A stretch of 64,000 bases of DNA from an uncultured Bacteroides sp. (GCF_963666545.1 NZ_OY762899.1:4381688-4445687); one strand, 5' to 3'. Shown: positions 14,796 to 24,757, counted from the first letter of the stretch. Notes: generated from the letters alone by a model not told the origin. A program made the numbers and translations.

Positions 14796-17425
14796 TAGAT
14801 GCTCAACCATCTGTTTAGTGTTTCTTTGAGTATTGTTTGCGAAAGAGGTTTTGTGAGGAACTCATTGCATCCGGCTTCATTGGCGGCTTCCCGATCATAG
14901 GCATACGCATAAGCGCTTAATGCTATGATTGGAATATCGATAGATGACTTGCGAATTTCTTTGGTGGCACTTAGCCCATCCATGTTAGGCATTTTGATAT
15001 CCATCAATATCAGATCCGGCATTGCTTCACTGTACATTCTAACTGCTTCAACACCATCTTTGGCTCGTAGCAGATTATATGTTTTTCCTAAGATGGCATT
15101 CAGTAGGTCGAAGTTGCTGTCAGTATCTTCAGCTACTAATATGGTGGCAGTTGTTTTTTCTTTATCCGAACGATCGGTTTTTGTCACTGCTATTCCTCCC
15201 ATTTCTAATTCTTTTTTGTCCTTTTCATCATCTGTTTCAGGTGCCTTGCAAGGTATGCTGAAGGTAAAAGTTGACCCCTCACCAACTTCTGATTTTACCG
15301 AGATAGTTCCGCCCAGTCGTTCCACAATCGTTCGGCATATTGCCAACCCCAGTCCGGTGCCTTGGGCGAAATTATTCACTTTTACAAATCGGTCGAAAAC
15401 CTGTCCTACTTTATCTTCCGCTATGCCTATTCCGGTATCCTTTACATGGAAAAGGACATATTCTCCTACTTTTTTATATCCGTAATGAACGCTACCCTCT
15501 TTCACAAACTTAAAGGCATTGCCGATAAGGTTGGATAATACCTGAAATATGCGATTCTTATCCGAAGTTATTTCCAATCCCGGATCCGATTCATCAAAGA
15601 TCAGTGTAACAGCTTTCGGGCAGCGGAACACATGTGCGTCGTATGTTTCGCGGCATAGTATGTGTAGATTGACATTGTCTAATGTAAATTCCACAATTCC
15701 CGACTCAATCTTCGATAAATCTAGAATTTCATTGATCAATTGTAGCAGTCTTTCATTGTTTGCTTCAACGATGTTATAGTATTCCATTCTTTCATCGGTG
15801 TTGTCACTGTCAGCTATAATTCGGGAGAATCCCACGATGGCGTTGAGCGGAGTTCGTATTTCGTGGCTCATGTTTGCCAGAAAAGCCGACTTCAGCCTAT
15901 CGGATATTTCCGCTTTTTCTTTTGAAGCCAGAATTTCCCGCTTCATCATTTCCTGTTGTGTGATGTCCCATTCTATATTGATGATGATGGGCGAGAAGCC
16001 CTTATTTTCAATAAGGATTTTCCGTCTGTCCAAGATGATTGGCATCCCATGTTCATCTACCTTCTCAATGATATCATGAATTTCATTTTTGCTTCTGACC
16101 ACCTCCATATCAGCTATTCTTTTTTGTCGAGCTATTTCGAAGGGGTGGTAGTCAAAGTCACTTTTTCCTATGGCGGAGTTGTAATCCTCAATTGTTTTAT
16201 AATTAGCTTCTTTATTCCGATAGATGTATTTGAAGCCATTATTAACGTCTTTCACAACAATGCTGGCCGGCAGATTCTTCATCGTTATGTCCATTATCAT
16301 GTTGAGCCTTTTCACCTGCGCCTCATACTTGATTCTTTCGGAGATATCATGTCCGAACACCCAAATACTCTTTTCTCCGGCATCGCTGTTAACGCAGTAT
16401 ACTGTTTCTTCAAAAGCTAGTATTTTTTTGTTTCCAGGGAAAGGATCATGAGTAATAAAATTCTTGCTGCTTCCGTTTTGGGTACAGGCAAACACTTTAT
16501 TCCATTTTTCCATGTCTATGCTGCCACATGGCATCTGCTCTACTTTAATCTCAGATAAACTTTTATAATCAGGAATTCTATGATGTTGCTTAAACTTACG
16601 ATTGGCAAAGATTAGCGTTCCATCTATTTTTGCTGCGAAGATGTCTTCGGTGGCATTGTTAATGGCACGGGTGAGTATGTTTATATTATGCTCTTGCTTC
16701 TTAATGTCAGTAATGTTTTGTGAGTACCCCTCAACTGTATCGATTGTTCCATCATCATTCAATTTAACACTGATTTTCTTTGCTTTCAGGTAGTGCACTT
16801 GTCCATTGTGATACGTTCTAAATTCAAAGCTATTCTCCTCAGAAACCTCAGAGCCATTGCATAACCATCCTTGTAAATTTACTCTATCTTCTTCAACTAC
16901 GGTGTCAATGTATTCTTTAAATGTAATTTCCTGCATTTGTTCGGTAGACAGAATCTTAGTGTATCCTTGGTATCTTAGCATAGCATCTTTCTTGGTGTAT
17001 ACCCATTGCCCTATAAGTGATGATTTCTGTATAGCTTTGAGCTTCTGGTTGGCTTTTTCCAGCTCCAATCTAACGTTGCATCGTTGGGTAATGTCTCTAT
17101 ATTGACAGAGCACCATGTCATCAAACGGGTACATGACGCATTTGAAGTAGAAGGTGTCTTTCTCCAGTGGTAGTTTGTAATTCTTGGCGACAGTAACTCT
17201 TTCGTCTAGTACACGTTTAAATTCAGGATATATTTTATCATACGTATGTCTAGGCAATATTTCAAATATATTTCTACCCAATAACGCCTCTTCTTGTAGA
17301 AATGATAAATTACTATGCGTCGTTACATCTTGACATATCCCCCTTGAATCGATCAAAAGCATCGTGTCAGCAGTCATTTGCAATATCCTGTCGGAATAAG
17401 TTGCATCGTGTAATATTCTTTTCAT
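14795..17425 (-). CDS. Cytosolic PAS-domain hybrid histidine kinase
   Basis: About 876 residues with no membrane segment. Several PAS-like regions come first (roughly 10-120, 130-250, 250-375 and 380-505). They are followed by a HisKA domain with His 521 in ANMSHEIRTPLNA, a HATPase domain (G boxes DTGIGIAEDK and GTGLGLAIC), and a C-terminal receiver with Asp 809 in LILMDIKMPNMDG. It senses an intracellular signal and passes phosphate within itself and probably to a separate partner; no DNA-binding output domain is attached. The ATG at 17464 lies inside the probable -7 box, so the start at 17425 (MKRILHDATYS) is preferred. Confidence 0.88.
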   Translation of the reverse strand: MKRILHDATYSDRILQMTADTMLLIDSRGICQDVTTHSNLSFLQEEALLGRNIFEILPRHTYDKIYPEFKRVLDERVTVAKNYKLPLEKDTFYFKCVMYPFDDMVLCQYRDITQRCNVRLELEKANQKLKAIQKSSLIGQWVYTKKDAMLRYQGYTKILSTEQMQEITFKEYIDTVVEEDRVNLQGWLCNGSEVSEENSFEFRTYHNGQVHYLKAKKISVKLNDDGTIDTVEGYSQNITDIKKQEHNINILTRAINNATEDIFAAKIDGTLIFANRKFKQHHRIPDYKSLSEIKVEQMPCGSIDMEKWNKVFACTQNGSSKNFITHDPFPGNKKILAFEETVYCVNSDAGEKSIWVFGHDISERIKYEAQVKRLNMIMDITMKNLPASIVVKDVNNGFKYIYRNKEANYKTIEDYNSAIGKSDFDYHPFEIARQKRIADMEVVRSKNEIHDIIEKVDEHGMPIILDRRKILIENKGFSPIIINIEWDITQQEMMKREILASKEKAEISDRLKSAFLANMSHEIRTPLNAIVGFSRIIADSDNTDERMEYYNIVEANNERLLQLINEILDLSKIESGIVEFTLDNVNLHILCRETYDAHVFRCPKAVTLIFDESDPGLEITSDKNRIFQVLSNLIGNAFKFVKEGSVHYGYKKVGEYVLFHVKDTGIGIAEDKVGQVFDRFVKVNNFAQGTGLGLAICRTIVERLGGTISVKSEVGEGSTFTFSIPCKAPETDDEKDKKELEMGGIAVTKTDRSDKEKTTATILVAEDTDSNFDLLNAILGKTYNLLRAKDGVEAVRMYSEAMPDLILMDIKMPNMDGLSATKEIRKSSIDIPIIALSAYAYAYDREAANEAGCNEFLTKPLSQTILKETLNRWLSI

Positions 17426-17461
17426 ACCGTATTTTAGATCTGACGAAACATAGAAACGCCA

Positions 17462-17469
17462 CAAAATTA
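17462..17469 (-). promoter_or_regulatory. -7 box of the hybrid kinase gene
   Basis: TAATTTTG on the minus strand, fitting TAnnTTTG, 36 nt before the preferred ATG at 17425. Confidence 0.5.
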
Positions 17470-17509
17470 CATAAAATAATTTATGTTTTCTTCCATTAAA
17501 TGTTAAATA

Positions 17510-18706
17510 TTAGCGTTTACTATTTGATCTTCTTGCTTTTTCCCATGCACCAATGCCTCTCTGTGCGTACAAATAAGCAATACCTTTGAATACGCTGATG
17601 TTCATAAAGAAGAAGTAGTAAGGTATGAAAAGAATTTTAGCTTTTATTTTTTTAGCAGATAAATACTGTCCGTAGATTGCCGTCATATAAAATAATATCT
17701 GCAGAATCATTATTATTCCGTACAGTAGGCACGATTCTCCGTATGAAAGCAAAATTACATTCAGCGGTAATAGCAGAAACAATAATACCGGAGTGAGTGA
17801 CCAGCGCAATACCCGGTGAGAGACAAATTGGAAGCTCAGCATGCCATATTTAAAAGGATTGAGCAGTGCTCGTAGTCGCCAGATAGCTTGCAAGCCTCCG
17901 GCTGAAATACGTACTTTCCGTTTTTCCTCTTCTTTCATATCCGCCGATCCGCTTTCGATGGCATAAGCCTCACTGCAATAATCAATCTTGTAACCCTGCA
18001 TGGCGATGCGCAGAGAAAGCACAAAATCGTCCAAAAGCGTGTCTGGCTCCATCTCGAGGAACAGTTCCCTGCGTACGGCAAAGAGTTCACCCGCTGCCCC
18101 CACAGCCGAGTAGAGGCGAGCATCGAGTGCTTTCAGCGTCGATTCATATTTCCAATAGATTCCTTCACCACCCGCCGCCGCTCCATCCTTTGTTTGCGCG
18201 GCGATACGTTTCTCACCCGCCACACAGCCCACTTTCGGGTCAGCAAAAGCCTGCACAATGTTGAGTATCGCTTCACTGTTTATCATAGTGTTAGCATCCG
18301 TAAACACTACTATCGGCGTTTTTGCTAACTTCATCCCCCGGTTCATGGCAGCCGTTTTGCCTTGTCGTTGTGGTTGAAACAGCACCTTCGCTTCCGGCCA
18401 TTTCTTCAATCGTTCGTTGGTAGCGTCGTTGCTGCCATCCGTCACCCATACGATGCGTAACTTCTCTTCCGGATAGTTTAGTTCCAGCGAGTTGCGCATT
18501 TTCTCGTCCACCACATCCTCTTCATTATAAGCAGTGATGAAAAGCATCACCTCCGGCAGTTCTTCGTCTTTCAACCGTATGGGGCTTTTGGGCTTAACGA
18601 AAACTTCTTTTATCTTTACCATCGCATACAGTAGCATGCCGTATCCCAAGTAAGTGTAGAACACGATGAACAGGGCTATCCAGAAGATTATTTCAAGAGT
18701 TTTCAT
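17510..18706 (-). CDS. Membrane glycosyltransferase, family 2
   Basis: A 398-residue processive-type glycosyltransferase. It has an N-terminal membrane helix (about 5-25), a GT-A catalytic domain (about 50-270, with TAYNEEDVVDEK, TDGSNDATNERL and the metal-binding VVFTDANTM), the DDFVLSLRIAMQG acceptor region, and three or four C-terminal membrane helices (about 295-380). It adds or polymerises sugars at the inner membrane. It is the last gene of the leftward polysaccharide operon, separated from the other glycosyltransferases by the ATPase/nuclease pair at 18746-20478. Confidence 0.85.
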   Translation of the reverse strand: MKTLEIIFWIALFIVFYTYLGYGMLLYAMVKIKEVFVKPKSPIRLKDEELPEVMLFITAYNEEDVVDEKMRNSLELNYPEEKLRIVWVTDGSNDATNERLKKWPEAKVLFQPQRQGKTAAMNRGMKLAKTPIVVFTDANTMINSEAILNIVQAFADPKVGCVAGEKRIAAQTKDGAAAGGEGIYWKYESTLKALDARLYSAVGAAGELFAVRRELFLEMEPDTLLDDFVLSLRIAMQGYKIDYCSEAYAIESGSADMKEEEKRKVRISAGGLQAIWRLRALLNPFKYGMLSFQFVSHRVLRWSLTPVLLFLLLPLNVILLSYGESCLLYGIIMILQILFYMTAIYGQYLSAKKIKAKILFIPYYFFFMNISVFKGIAYLYAQRGIGAWEKARRSNSKR

Positions 18707-18745
18707 TGATTGAATTTATTAGTGAGACCTACGATAAGTTTATAT

Positions 18746-19249
18746 CTATACAATTTCCACTACGTTTTCAATTCGAAGTATATAACCTGTATCTGAGAAG
18801 AAATTCTCCATTCTTTCAGTTTGCGCACTCCTGAAATGAGGCTTTTCACTATTGGCTATATAAGCTTTCTTTGTAGAGAATAACTCGGACTGAGGTGTTT
18901 TTTCAAAATGTCCAATCGTAACACGGAGTTGATGTTCTGCGTCTTTAATCCATTGATTGCCCCTTGTTTTTCTTTGCTTAAGTTCTATGAATAGTATGGT
19001 CTGTTCATAATAAAGACATCCGTCGCAGCGATTATCCATTGTATTGTCAGGCCTCCTGATTTCAATACAATTATCAATTGGAATAAAGTTCACCATAACG
19101 CTGTAGTAGTTGTCGACAATAGCTATCCATTCGCTTCCGTTACTTTCATCTATATAAGCTTTTTTAGCGGGGGGAGGAGGGGTATCACAAACCCCAAAAC
19201 GTTGTCTGTTTGATGAGCTTTTATGCTCGTCAGGAAAAAAATCTATCAT
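18746..19249 (-). CDS. PD-(D/E)XK-nuclease-like partner of the ATPase
   Basis: A 167-residue protein that I do not recognise as a named family. It contains Asp 76, then after 12 residues Glu 89-Leu-Lys 91 (LFIELKQRK), and a following helix with Gln 107. This spacing fits a PD-(D/E)XK nuclease core. The start overlaps the stop of the ATPase gene upstream by 4 bp (ATGA), so the two are translated together. The pairing of an SMC/ABC-like ATPase with a small nuclease-like protein is typical of phage defence systems, but it does not clearly match Septu (HNH partner) or PARIS (TOPRIM partner). The nuclease call is inference from motif spacing only. Confidence 0.55.
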   Translation of the reverse strand: MIDFFPDEHKSSSNRQRFGVCDTPPPPAKKAYIDESNGSEWIAIVDNYYSVMVNFIPIDNCIEIRRPDNTMDNRCDGCLYYEQTILFIELKQRKTRGNQWIKDAEHQLRVTIGHFEKTPQSELFSTKKAYIANSEKPHFRSAQTERMENFFSDTGYILRIENVVEIV

Positions 19250-20478
19250 AATGATTGCTGAATTTCTAATAAGTTTGCAAATACGTCATTAGTTTCTTCA
19301 AGCATTCTATTCAAATAATTATCATCAGAGGGTAATCCATGATAGTTTTCCAACAAGGTAATTATTCCCTTATTTTCATCCAATTCGTAAATTGCCATAT
19401 CTTCAGGAATAATGGTAGAATCTATAGGGTAGACCTCATTTATTCTTTGTCGAAGTTCCTCCGACAAGTTAGGCTCTCTTTTCAATATCCCGGCTTTAAT
19501 CGCAACTGTAAAACAATTTATTAGGTAAGGACTATGAGTTGTGATGATAAGCTTATTAGCATCCAGCGAATTATTGAAAGCCAACAAACTCTGCATGATC
19601 TTCCATTGCGAAGACGGGAATAGATTTTGTTCCGGCTCCTCCACTATATTAATAAATGCCGATTTGTTAAACTTCGATGATAAAGCAGACAATGCAATTC
19701 TTCTTTGTGCATCTGTAAAATCCGGATTATTCCAAATATTGGTTACTTGTTCTTCAAAACGCTTCATCTCATCGCTACTCATTTTAGTTGCATTGTTTGC
19801 TTGATCTTTTACCGATTCAGACAAATACAACGATACAAGATATAATGGCACAATTGACTGAAAGCCACTGGAAGCTTCTGTTAATTTCACTTTATAATCT
19901 TCCCCTTTCACACTTACAGTGTCATTGGTTTTTGTATACTCCAGCAGAGCATTGTTGATCGGTAACTTAAACACTCCCTTAATTTTACTTTTCGCATTGT
20001 CATATTCTGTCAAAAAAGTAAGAAGAGCATCCGGCAATTGTTTAATCAAGTTCGGCTTATTGACCATGCTGATGAAATTTCTCTCTGCCGGAACATACAT
20101 TATCTGAGGTAATGGATAAAAATTGCCCCCATTATCTATTTTCCTAATTAAAAAATCCCCTTCTCGGGTATAAGTGAACTTATAAGATTCACCCTCATAG
20201 AAGATTTCAGTCCTATCCTTTATAAAATAATTGCTTATTCGATGAAAGCCACAAAACTGATTCCGGAATTTAACAGCCGTAAATTCTTTCTCTTTAAAGT
20301 CACCCCGAGTTAATACTTTTTCAATCCATATAAGGGTAGAGATTAACTTTGCAACAGTACTTTTACCGCTTCCTTGATTACCGATAAAAACTGTGACCTT
20401 CTTGATCTCAACCCAACCGCTGCTAGAAGAAAAATCTCCCTTTATTGGTCCAAAATTTATTATTTTAATTCTACTCAT
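19246..20478 (-). CDS. AAA15/OLD-like ABC-type ATPase
   Basis: A 410-residue soluble ATPase of the AAA15/AAA21 type. Walker A is GNQGSGKST (33-41), a degenerate ABC signature is SSGFQS (203-208), Walker B is INIVEEPEQNLFP (276-288) and the switch histidine is His 315 (TTHSP). The segment MYVPAERNF (128-136) is also typical of this group. There is no C-terminal TOPRIM domain, so it is not a full OLD nuclease. Its partner is the small nuclease-like protein encoded next, overlapping by 4 bp. The pair sits between two glycosyltransferase genes in the same orientation, with 65 and 40 bp spacers, and has no evident role in sugar synthesis. A defence function is likely but unproven. Confidence 0.8.
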   Translation of the reverse strand: MSRIKIINFGPIKGDFSSSSGWVEIKKVTVFIGNQGSGKSTVAKLISTLIWIEKVLTRGDFKEKEFTAVKFRNQFCGFHRISNYFIKDRTEIFYEGESYKFTYTREGDFLIRKIDNGGNFYPLPQIMYVPAERNFISMVNKPNLIKQLPDALLTFLTEYDNAKSKIKGVFKLPINNALLEYTKTNDTVSVKGEDYKVKLTEASSGFQSIVPLYLVSLYLSESVKDQANNATKMSSDEMKRFEEQVTNIWNNPDFTDAQRRIALSALSSKFNKSAFINIVEEPEQNLFPSSQWKIMQSLLAFNNSLDANKLIITTHSPYLINCFTVAIKAGILKREPNLSEELRQRINEVYPIDSTIIPEDMAIYELDENKGIITLLENYHGLPSDDNYLNRMLEETNDVFANLLEIQQSL

Positions 20479-20542
20479 GCACCTTCTATCTTTTAAGTAT
20501 TTACAACAAAGGTAATAATCTTTTTTTTCTGTCCATTAAAAA

Positions 20543-21391
20543 TCATTTAATTAAATTCTCTTCTTCATCTTTGTACTGTTCTTTGCGAGTAAACAGTCCG
20601 CTAATGCTTTTCACGGCTCTTATGAACCTCTTACCAAAACTTTTGAGTAGAGATCCGTCAGCTCCCACAGTGCCATATCCTGTTATGGCGCGTGCTTTTC
20701 TGCTTGTAATCAGTTTTAGCTTGCCATACGGCTTCATTCCTAATGCCAGTGAACCATCTTCTCCACGTATTATGTCCGTTCGAAATCCTATTCGGCGGGC
20801 ATATTCGGTCTTGAATCCGAACACCATGCCCCGTACACAAAGTTCGGGACGATTAATCGATTGCAACCCCAAGTACATATCCCTTAAAGCCTCGTAGAAG
20901 AAAAGTCCGATGCGTGATTTACCTTCTATTGGGATGAAGCTCCATAAGCTGAATGTACATGCCACTTCGGGTTTCATTAATTGTCTTACATGCGTCTGGA
21001 TATAGAGTGGTGGATACATCGTGTCAGCATCTATGCAGATATGATATACACCTTTCGCATGATCCAGCCCACATTGACGAGCATGCCCGGGACCTTTCTT
21101 TTTCTCGTCGAACCAAGTTACTCCAAGTTCATTCAGTACTTCCGTTGTTCCATCTGTAGAGCAATTGTTTACTGCCAATATTTCAATTGGTAGGTCACAC
21201 TTGTTGTTACATAGTGACCATAGACAGGCGAGAAGCCTTTTTTCTTCGTTGTGTGCGATGAGTACCACGGATATCAGTGGCTCTTCACTCTGTCTTTCTT
21301 TCAGTTTGCTTTGCACTTCTGCAATAATCGTTTGCGGCACTGATGAAAGTGGCTTTTCGTATACTTCTATGTAGTTAGTGTACCAGGGCAT
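20543..21391 (-). CDS. Family 2 glycosyltransferase
   Basis: A 282-residue GT-A glycosyltransferase. SVVLIAHNEEKRLLACLWSL starts the nucleotide-sugar-binding fold (about 40-60), NNCSTDGTTEV follows, and CIDADTMYPP carries the DxD metal site (about 117-119). There are no strong membrane segments, so it acts at the cytoplasmic face. It starts 6 bp after the upstream glycosyltransferase gene and is the last sugar gene before the ATPase/nuclease insertion. Confidence 0.85.
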   Translation of the reverse strand: MPWYTNYIEVYEKPLSSVPQTIIAEVQSKLKERQSEEPLISVVLIAHNEEKRLLACLWSLCNNKCDLPIEILAVNNCSTDGTTEVLNELGVTWFDEKKKGPGHARQCGLDHAKGVYHICIDADTMYPPLYIQTHVRQLMKPEVACTFSLWSFIPIEGKSRIGLFFYEALRDMYLGLQSINRPELCVRGMVFGFKTEYARRIGFRTDIIRGEDGSLALGMKPYGKLKLITSRKARAITGYGTVGADGSLLKSFGKRFIRAVKSISGLFTRKEQYKDEEENLIK

Positions 21392-21397
21392 AGCTAT

Positions 21398-22537
21398 TTA
21401 TAGTTTTCTGAATAATTCATCCCATTGTTTGGCGATATTTTCCATCTTAAATCGTTCTACATTGATGCGTGCCTTGCGTCCCATCTCTTTGCGAATATCT
21501 TCATTTTCGATAAGGTAGCAAATCTTTTCAGCAAGTTGCTCTATGTTACCATTCTCTACCAATAGTCCGTCTTCTCCGTCATTAATAATTTCTTTCGGTC
21601 CATTAGGACAATTGAATGAAACAGGAGGTAGACCACATGCCATGGCTTCAATTATAGCCATGCCAAAACCTTCATGCCGTGAGGATAAGACAAATATAGA
21701 ACTTTCGCAATATTTGTCTATAATATTTTCTGTAGCATCTTCTAGATATAGAGTAGCAACATTATATTTGTTTTTTAGCTTGATAAATTGAGTTTTGTCA
21801 CCTCCACCGTAAATATGTAAGCACCAGTTATTATGTTTTGTTTCCACAATTTCCCATGCTTCGATTAACAAGTCAAATCCTTTTTCCATAGCATATCTAC
21901 CCACAGCTATCACTTGCTTTGTTTCACAAATTGATGTTTTCTCTGGGAAGAAAGGTAGTGGATTATGAATAACACAAGTGTTGGATAAATATCCCCACTT
22001 TTTTTGATCCGCTGCTGTTAGTATTACAAATTTATTCAGTTGTTTTAATTTTCTATTCAGTTGCCACATCCAGACAGTCGATATTATTTTTTCTATAAAA
22101 TTGATTCCTTTCTCTTCGGATAATTTCCTGAAATTTTCTCTATTAATATGAATTTCGCCTATTTTAAAGCTACCATCCTTTATGGATGTAATGAAGTTTA
22201 TCTCTCTTCTGAGCATTGAAACAGTGATGTCCGGGCGTATGCGCATAAGGCAATCACTTAGGCGTTTTTTGTATAGTATTTGTTTTTTTAGATAGATGAG
22301 TATTTTTTTATGCAGTGGCTTGTCCCACAACTCGTTGTAGTTTACGTCCAGATGTTCTATGTGAATTTTGGGAGACAATTCGTAGAAGGGCTTTTCGTTC
22401 ATTCCGTCTGTGAGGATGATCGTAATATCATAGCCCACTTTTTCAGCAAAGTAGTTTGCTTTGATGGTCAGCACACGCTCCATTCCTCCGGCAATGTAGA
22501 GTGAGGGTAGGCAATAGGCTATTTTCATTTGTTTCAT
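21398..22537 (-). CDS. GT4-family glycosyltransferase
   Basis: A 379-residue GT-B retaining glycosyltransferase. The N-terminal acceptor domain begins MKIAYCLPSLYIAGGMERV; the C-terminal donor domain shows VIAVGRYAMEKGFDLLIEAW, HIYGGGDK and the EX7E motif in RHEGFGMAIIEAMACG. It is a clear paralogue of the gene at 24758-25909, sharing layout and many residues over the whole length, which suggests a duplication within the locus followed by a change of sugar or acceptor specificity. Confidence 0.88.
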   Translation of the reverse strand: MKQMKIAYCLPSLYIAGGMERVLTIKANYFAEKVGYDITIILTDGMNEKPFYELSPKIHIEHLDVNYNELWDKPLHKKILIYLKKQILYKKRLSDCLMRIRPDITVSMLRREINFITSIKDGSFKIGEIHINRENFRKLSEEKGINFIEKIISTVWMWQLNRKLKQLNKFVILTAADQKKWGYLSNTCVIHNPLPFFPEKTSICETKQVIAVGRYAMEKGFDLLIEAWEIVETKHNNWCLHIYGGGDKTQFIKLKNKYNVATLYLEDATENIIDKYCESSIFVLSSRHEGFGMAIIEAMACGLPPVSFNCPNGPKEIINDGEDGLLVENGNIEQLAEKICYLIENEDIRKEMGRKARINVERFKMENIAKQWDELFRKL

Positions 22538-22558
22538 TTGTTTTATTTGACTATTTTC

Positions 22559-23599
22559 CTATAATTGTTCGATGATTTGTTGTAGCTGTCTTCCAAATAC
22601 TTTTATATCATTTTTTTCTCCGAAATCGTATGCGTTTTTTCCGTATTCACTTATAAGTTCCGGATTAGTGTTGAATAGATTCATCGTATTTTTTAGTTCT
22701 TCCAAATTTCCGGCCTGAAAAACAAATCCCAGTTGTTTTTCTTTTACGATATCAGCAAAAACGGTGTTGCTTGCTGTGATGATAGGCATGCCTAGTGCTA
22801 CAGCATCGAGAAAACTTGTCAGTCCTATAGGCCCAAGTAGCCTGGAGCTATTGGCAGTTGGTATTACAAGTACTGAACAGCGATTGAGTAATTCGATCAT
22901 TTTCCTGTCATCCGGTTTGTTTTGGTAGTATATTTCGGCATAGACACAATCCTCATTATAGTTTGAAGGCAGACTCCATTCATCACTAACGATGATTGTT
23001 TTATTTTTTGTTTCCTCGGCTGCTGTAATTAGCGTCTCGTGATCACGATGTGTTTTTCCGTTGCTGATAAATATTAATTCTTTTTGTTCTTTCTGGTAAT
23101 TGAGTACCGAAATATTATTACTGTAAAAAGCTTTGTCAGGTCCCCATTGCATAAATACCATGGACGCAGAGGATTGTGGAAATTTGGTTGACATCTCTTT
23201 TTGAGCGTATTGACTTAGAAAAATTATTTTATCAAACCGTTCTACACTAAGTCTCTGTTCAAAAGGAGGATGGTGAAAGATTGCAATTAGTTTCGGACGG
23301 AATAGTCTTACTTTCTTTGCCATACCCAGAAAATCAACTGTGAAGTCAGCTGCTCCATATACGATGTCGTATTTTCGGGCTTTTCTATATATTCTTATCC
23401 AAGCAGGTATGAGCGATAGAAGTTTGAAAATTCGATTTTTGTAAGCTTTTGGAGCAGCAAGCATATAATCTACTGTGTATTTTCCCGTATCTATCAACTC
23501 GCTTGTACCAAACTGATGATGACTGGGAGAATTTCCCTGAAGATAAAGCTTTCTGGACTGGCTCATATCATAGTTGTTCAGAAACAGAATTGTTTTCAT
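22559..23599 (-). CDS. GT-B-type glycosyltransferase (GT4-like)
   Basis: A 346-residue protein with a GT-B-like layout. The N-terminal half includes YDIVYGAADFTVDFLG. The C-terminal half has ELIFISNGKTHRDHETLI and, near the end, GPIGLTSFLDAVALGMPIITASN, which corresponds to the donor-binding part. The classic EX7E is not fully conserved (TSFLDAVA in its place), so activity or donor may differ. It sits mid-operon with a 21-bp spacer before the next gene. Confidence 0.75.
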   Translation of the reverse strand: MKTILFLNNYDMSQSRKLYLQGNSPSHHQFGTSELIDTGKYTVDYMLAAPKAYKNRIFKLLSLIPAWIRIYRKARKYDIVYGAADFTVDFLGMAKKVRLFRPKLIAIFHHPPFEQRLSVERFDKIIFLSQYAQKEMSTKFPQSSASMVFMQWGPDKAFYSNNISVLNYQKEQKELIFISNGKTHRDHETLITAAEETKNKTIIVSDEWSLPSNYNEDCVYAEIYYQNKPDDRKMIELLNRCSVLVIPTANSSRLLGPIGLTSFLDAVALGMPIITASNTVFADIVKEKQLGFVFQAGNLEELKNTMNLFNTNPELISEYGKNAYDFGEKNDIKVFGRQLQQIIEQL

Positions 23600-23617
23600 C
23601 GATTATATTCTTGATTA

Positions 23618-24757
23618 TTATAGTTGTTCTGATTTATTAAAAGGAAATACAGCATCGAGTACTTTTTTCATCTGCTTCTGCCATGAAAGCTCTTTTACTG
23701 AGTCTCTTATTTCCTGGGGTTGCCATTGCCGGCTTTGATAAAAATTGATAATCTTCGTTATGTTTACTGTTGATTCGTCGGCCGGTACTTTCAATACGTA
23801 GGGTTGAGAATCAAAATCACTATCTGTTTCAGAATACACAAAAGGAATACCACGGGCGGCGTATTCTCTGTTTTTTAGTGTTTTGATGTTGGTAATTCCG
23901 CTGCGATGACGTCCCAGACTTCCAATTCCCATATCCGTTTTATCAAAGAAAGCATCAAGTTCTTCTCCATGCATTGCTCCGTGAAAGAGAACATAACTTT
24001 CGATCTTTCCCGCACTGATAATTTCTTGCATCACTTTTCTGTCTTTTTCTCCCGTGTTACCTATGATGTGGAAGTAGACTTTGTACGAATAATTTGTACG
24101 GTAATATTCAGTTAATCCGCTCATGATGCGGTCAAAGCCGTGCCAATAATGCACTTCGGCTACACCGATGAGGTGAAGTTCCTTATCGGCTGTATTGAAT
24201 TGTTTCTTTAGCTTAATACTCGAAAAATCGATTCCGTTAGACAATTGAATTGTAGGCTTTCCCCAAATGGTTTTATGGTTGGAGAAGGTAACAATTCTAT
24301 CTACATAATGCGCCATTTGTCTACGAAAATATTTATCTATCAACAGATAAAAGCGGTCGGAGAGAGGGAAGCCTCTATATTCCTGATCGTAAGGGTAAGT
24401 TGGAATTTCCAACACTATCTTTGCTCCGGTCGCTTGAAGCTGTTTCAGCAGATGTATGGTGAATGGGTTAGCATTGTGATCGTGTCGCACATACACCATT
24501 GAAATGTTTTCCTGACGTACATATTTTACGATATCTCCAAAAGCTGTGCGCTTTAATATTTTAGCTTTAAAACCTTGCCCATAGTCATTTAATATATCAT
24601 TATCCATCCACCTGCATTTGCGTCCTGCTTGGTCGGTGAAGTAGCATAAGTGTACTTCAGCGTTACATTCTTTGAACGCTTCCATTTGGTAATGTATTTT
24701 CTTACTTATTCCATTGTGTTTTTCGAAACCATGGAATATGAGGAATAGGATTTTCAT
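23618..24757 (-). CDS. GT4-like glycosyltransferase
   Basis: A 379-residue predicted glycosyltransferase beginning MKILFLIFHGFEKHNGISKK. The central part ELHLIGVAEVHYWHGFDRIM starts the donor domain, and IGSLGRHRSGITNIKTLKNREYAARG takes the place of the EX7E region. The gene ends 18 bp before the next, and its ATG directly abuts the stop of the gene upstream, which points to tight co-translation. The specific sugar is unknown. Confidence 0.75.
   Translation of the reverse strand: MKILFLIFHGFEKHNGISKKIHYQMEAFKECNAEVHLCYFTDQAGRKCRWMDNDILNDYGQGFKAKILKRTAFGDIVKYVRQENISMVYVRHDHNANPFTIHLLKQLQATGAKIVLEIPTYPYDQEYRGFPLSDRFYLLIDKYFRRQMAHYVDRIVTFSNHKTIWGKPTIQLSNGIDFSSIKLKKQFNTADKELHLIGVAEVHYWHGFDRIMSGLTEYYRTNYSYKVYFHIIGNTGEKDRKVMQEIISAGKIESYVLFHGAMHGEELDAFFDKTDMGIGSLGRHRSGITNIKTLKNREYAARGIPFVYSETDSDFDSQPYVLKVPADESTVNITKIINFYQSRQWQPQEIRDSVKELSWQKQMKKVLDAVFPFNKSEQL

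Noticed and set aside
19246-20478. OLD-family nuclease or the Gabija GajA protein
   Set aside because: The ATPase lacks a C-terminal TOPRIM domain and no UvrD-like partner gene is beside it.
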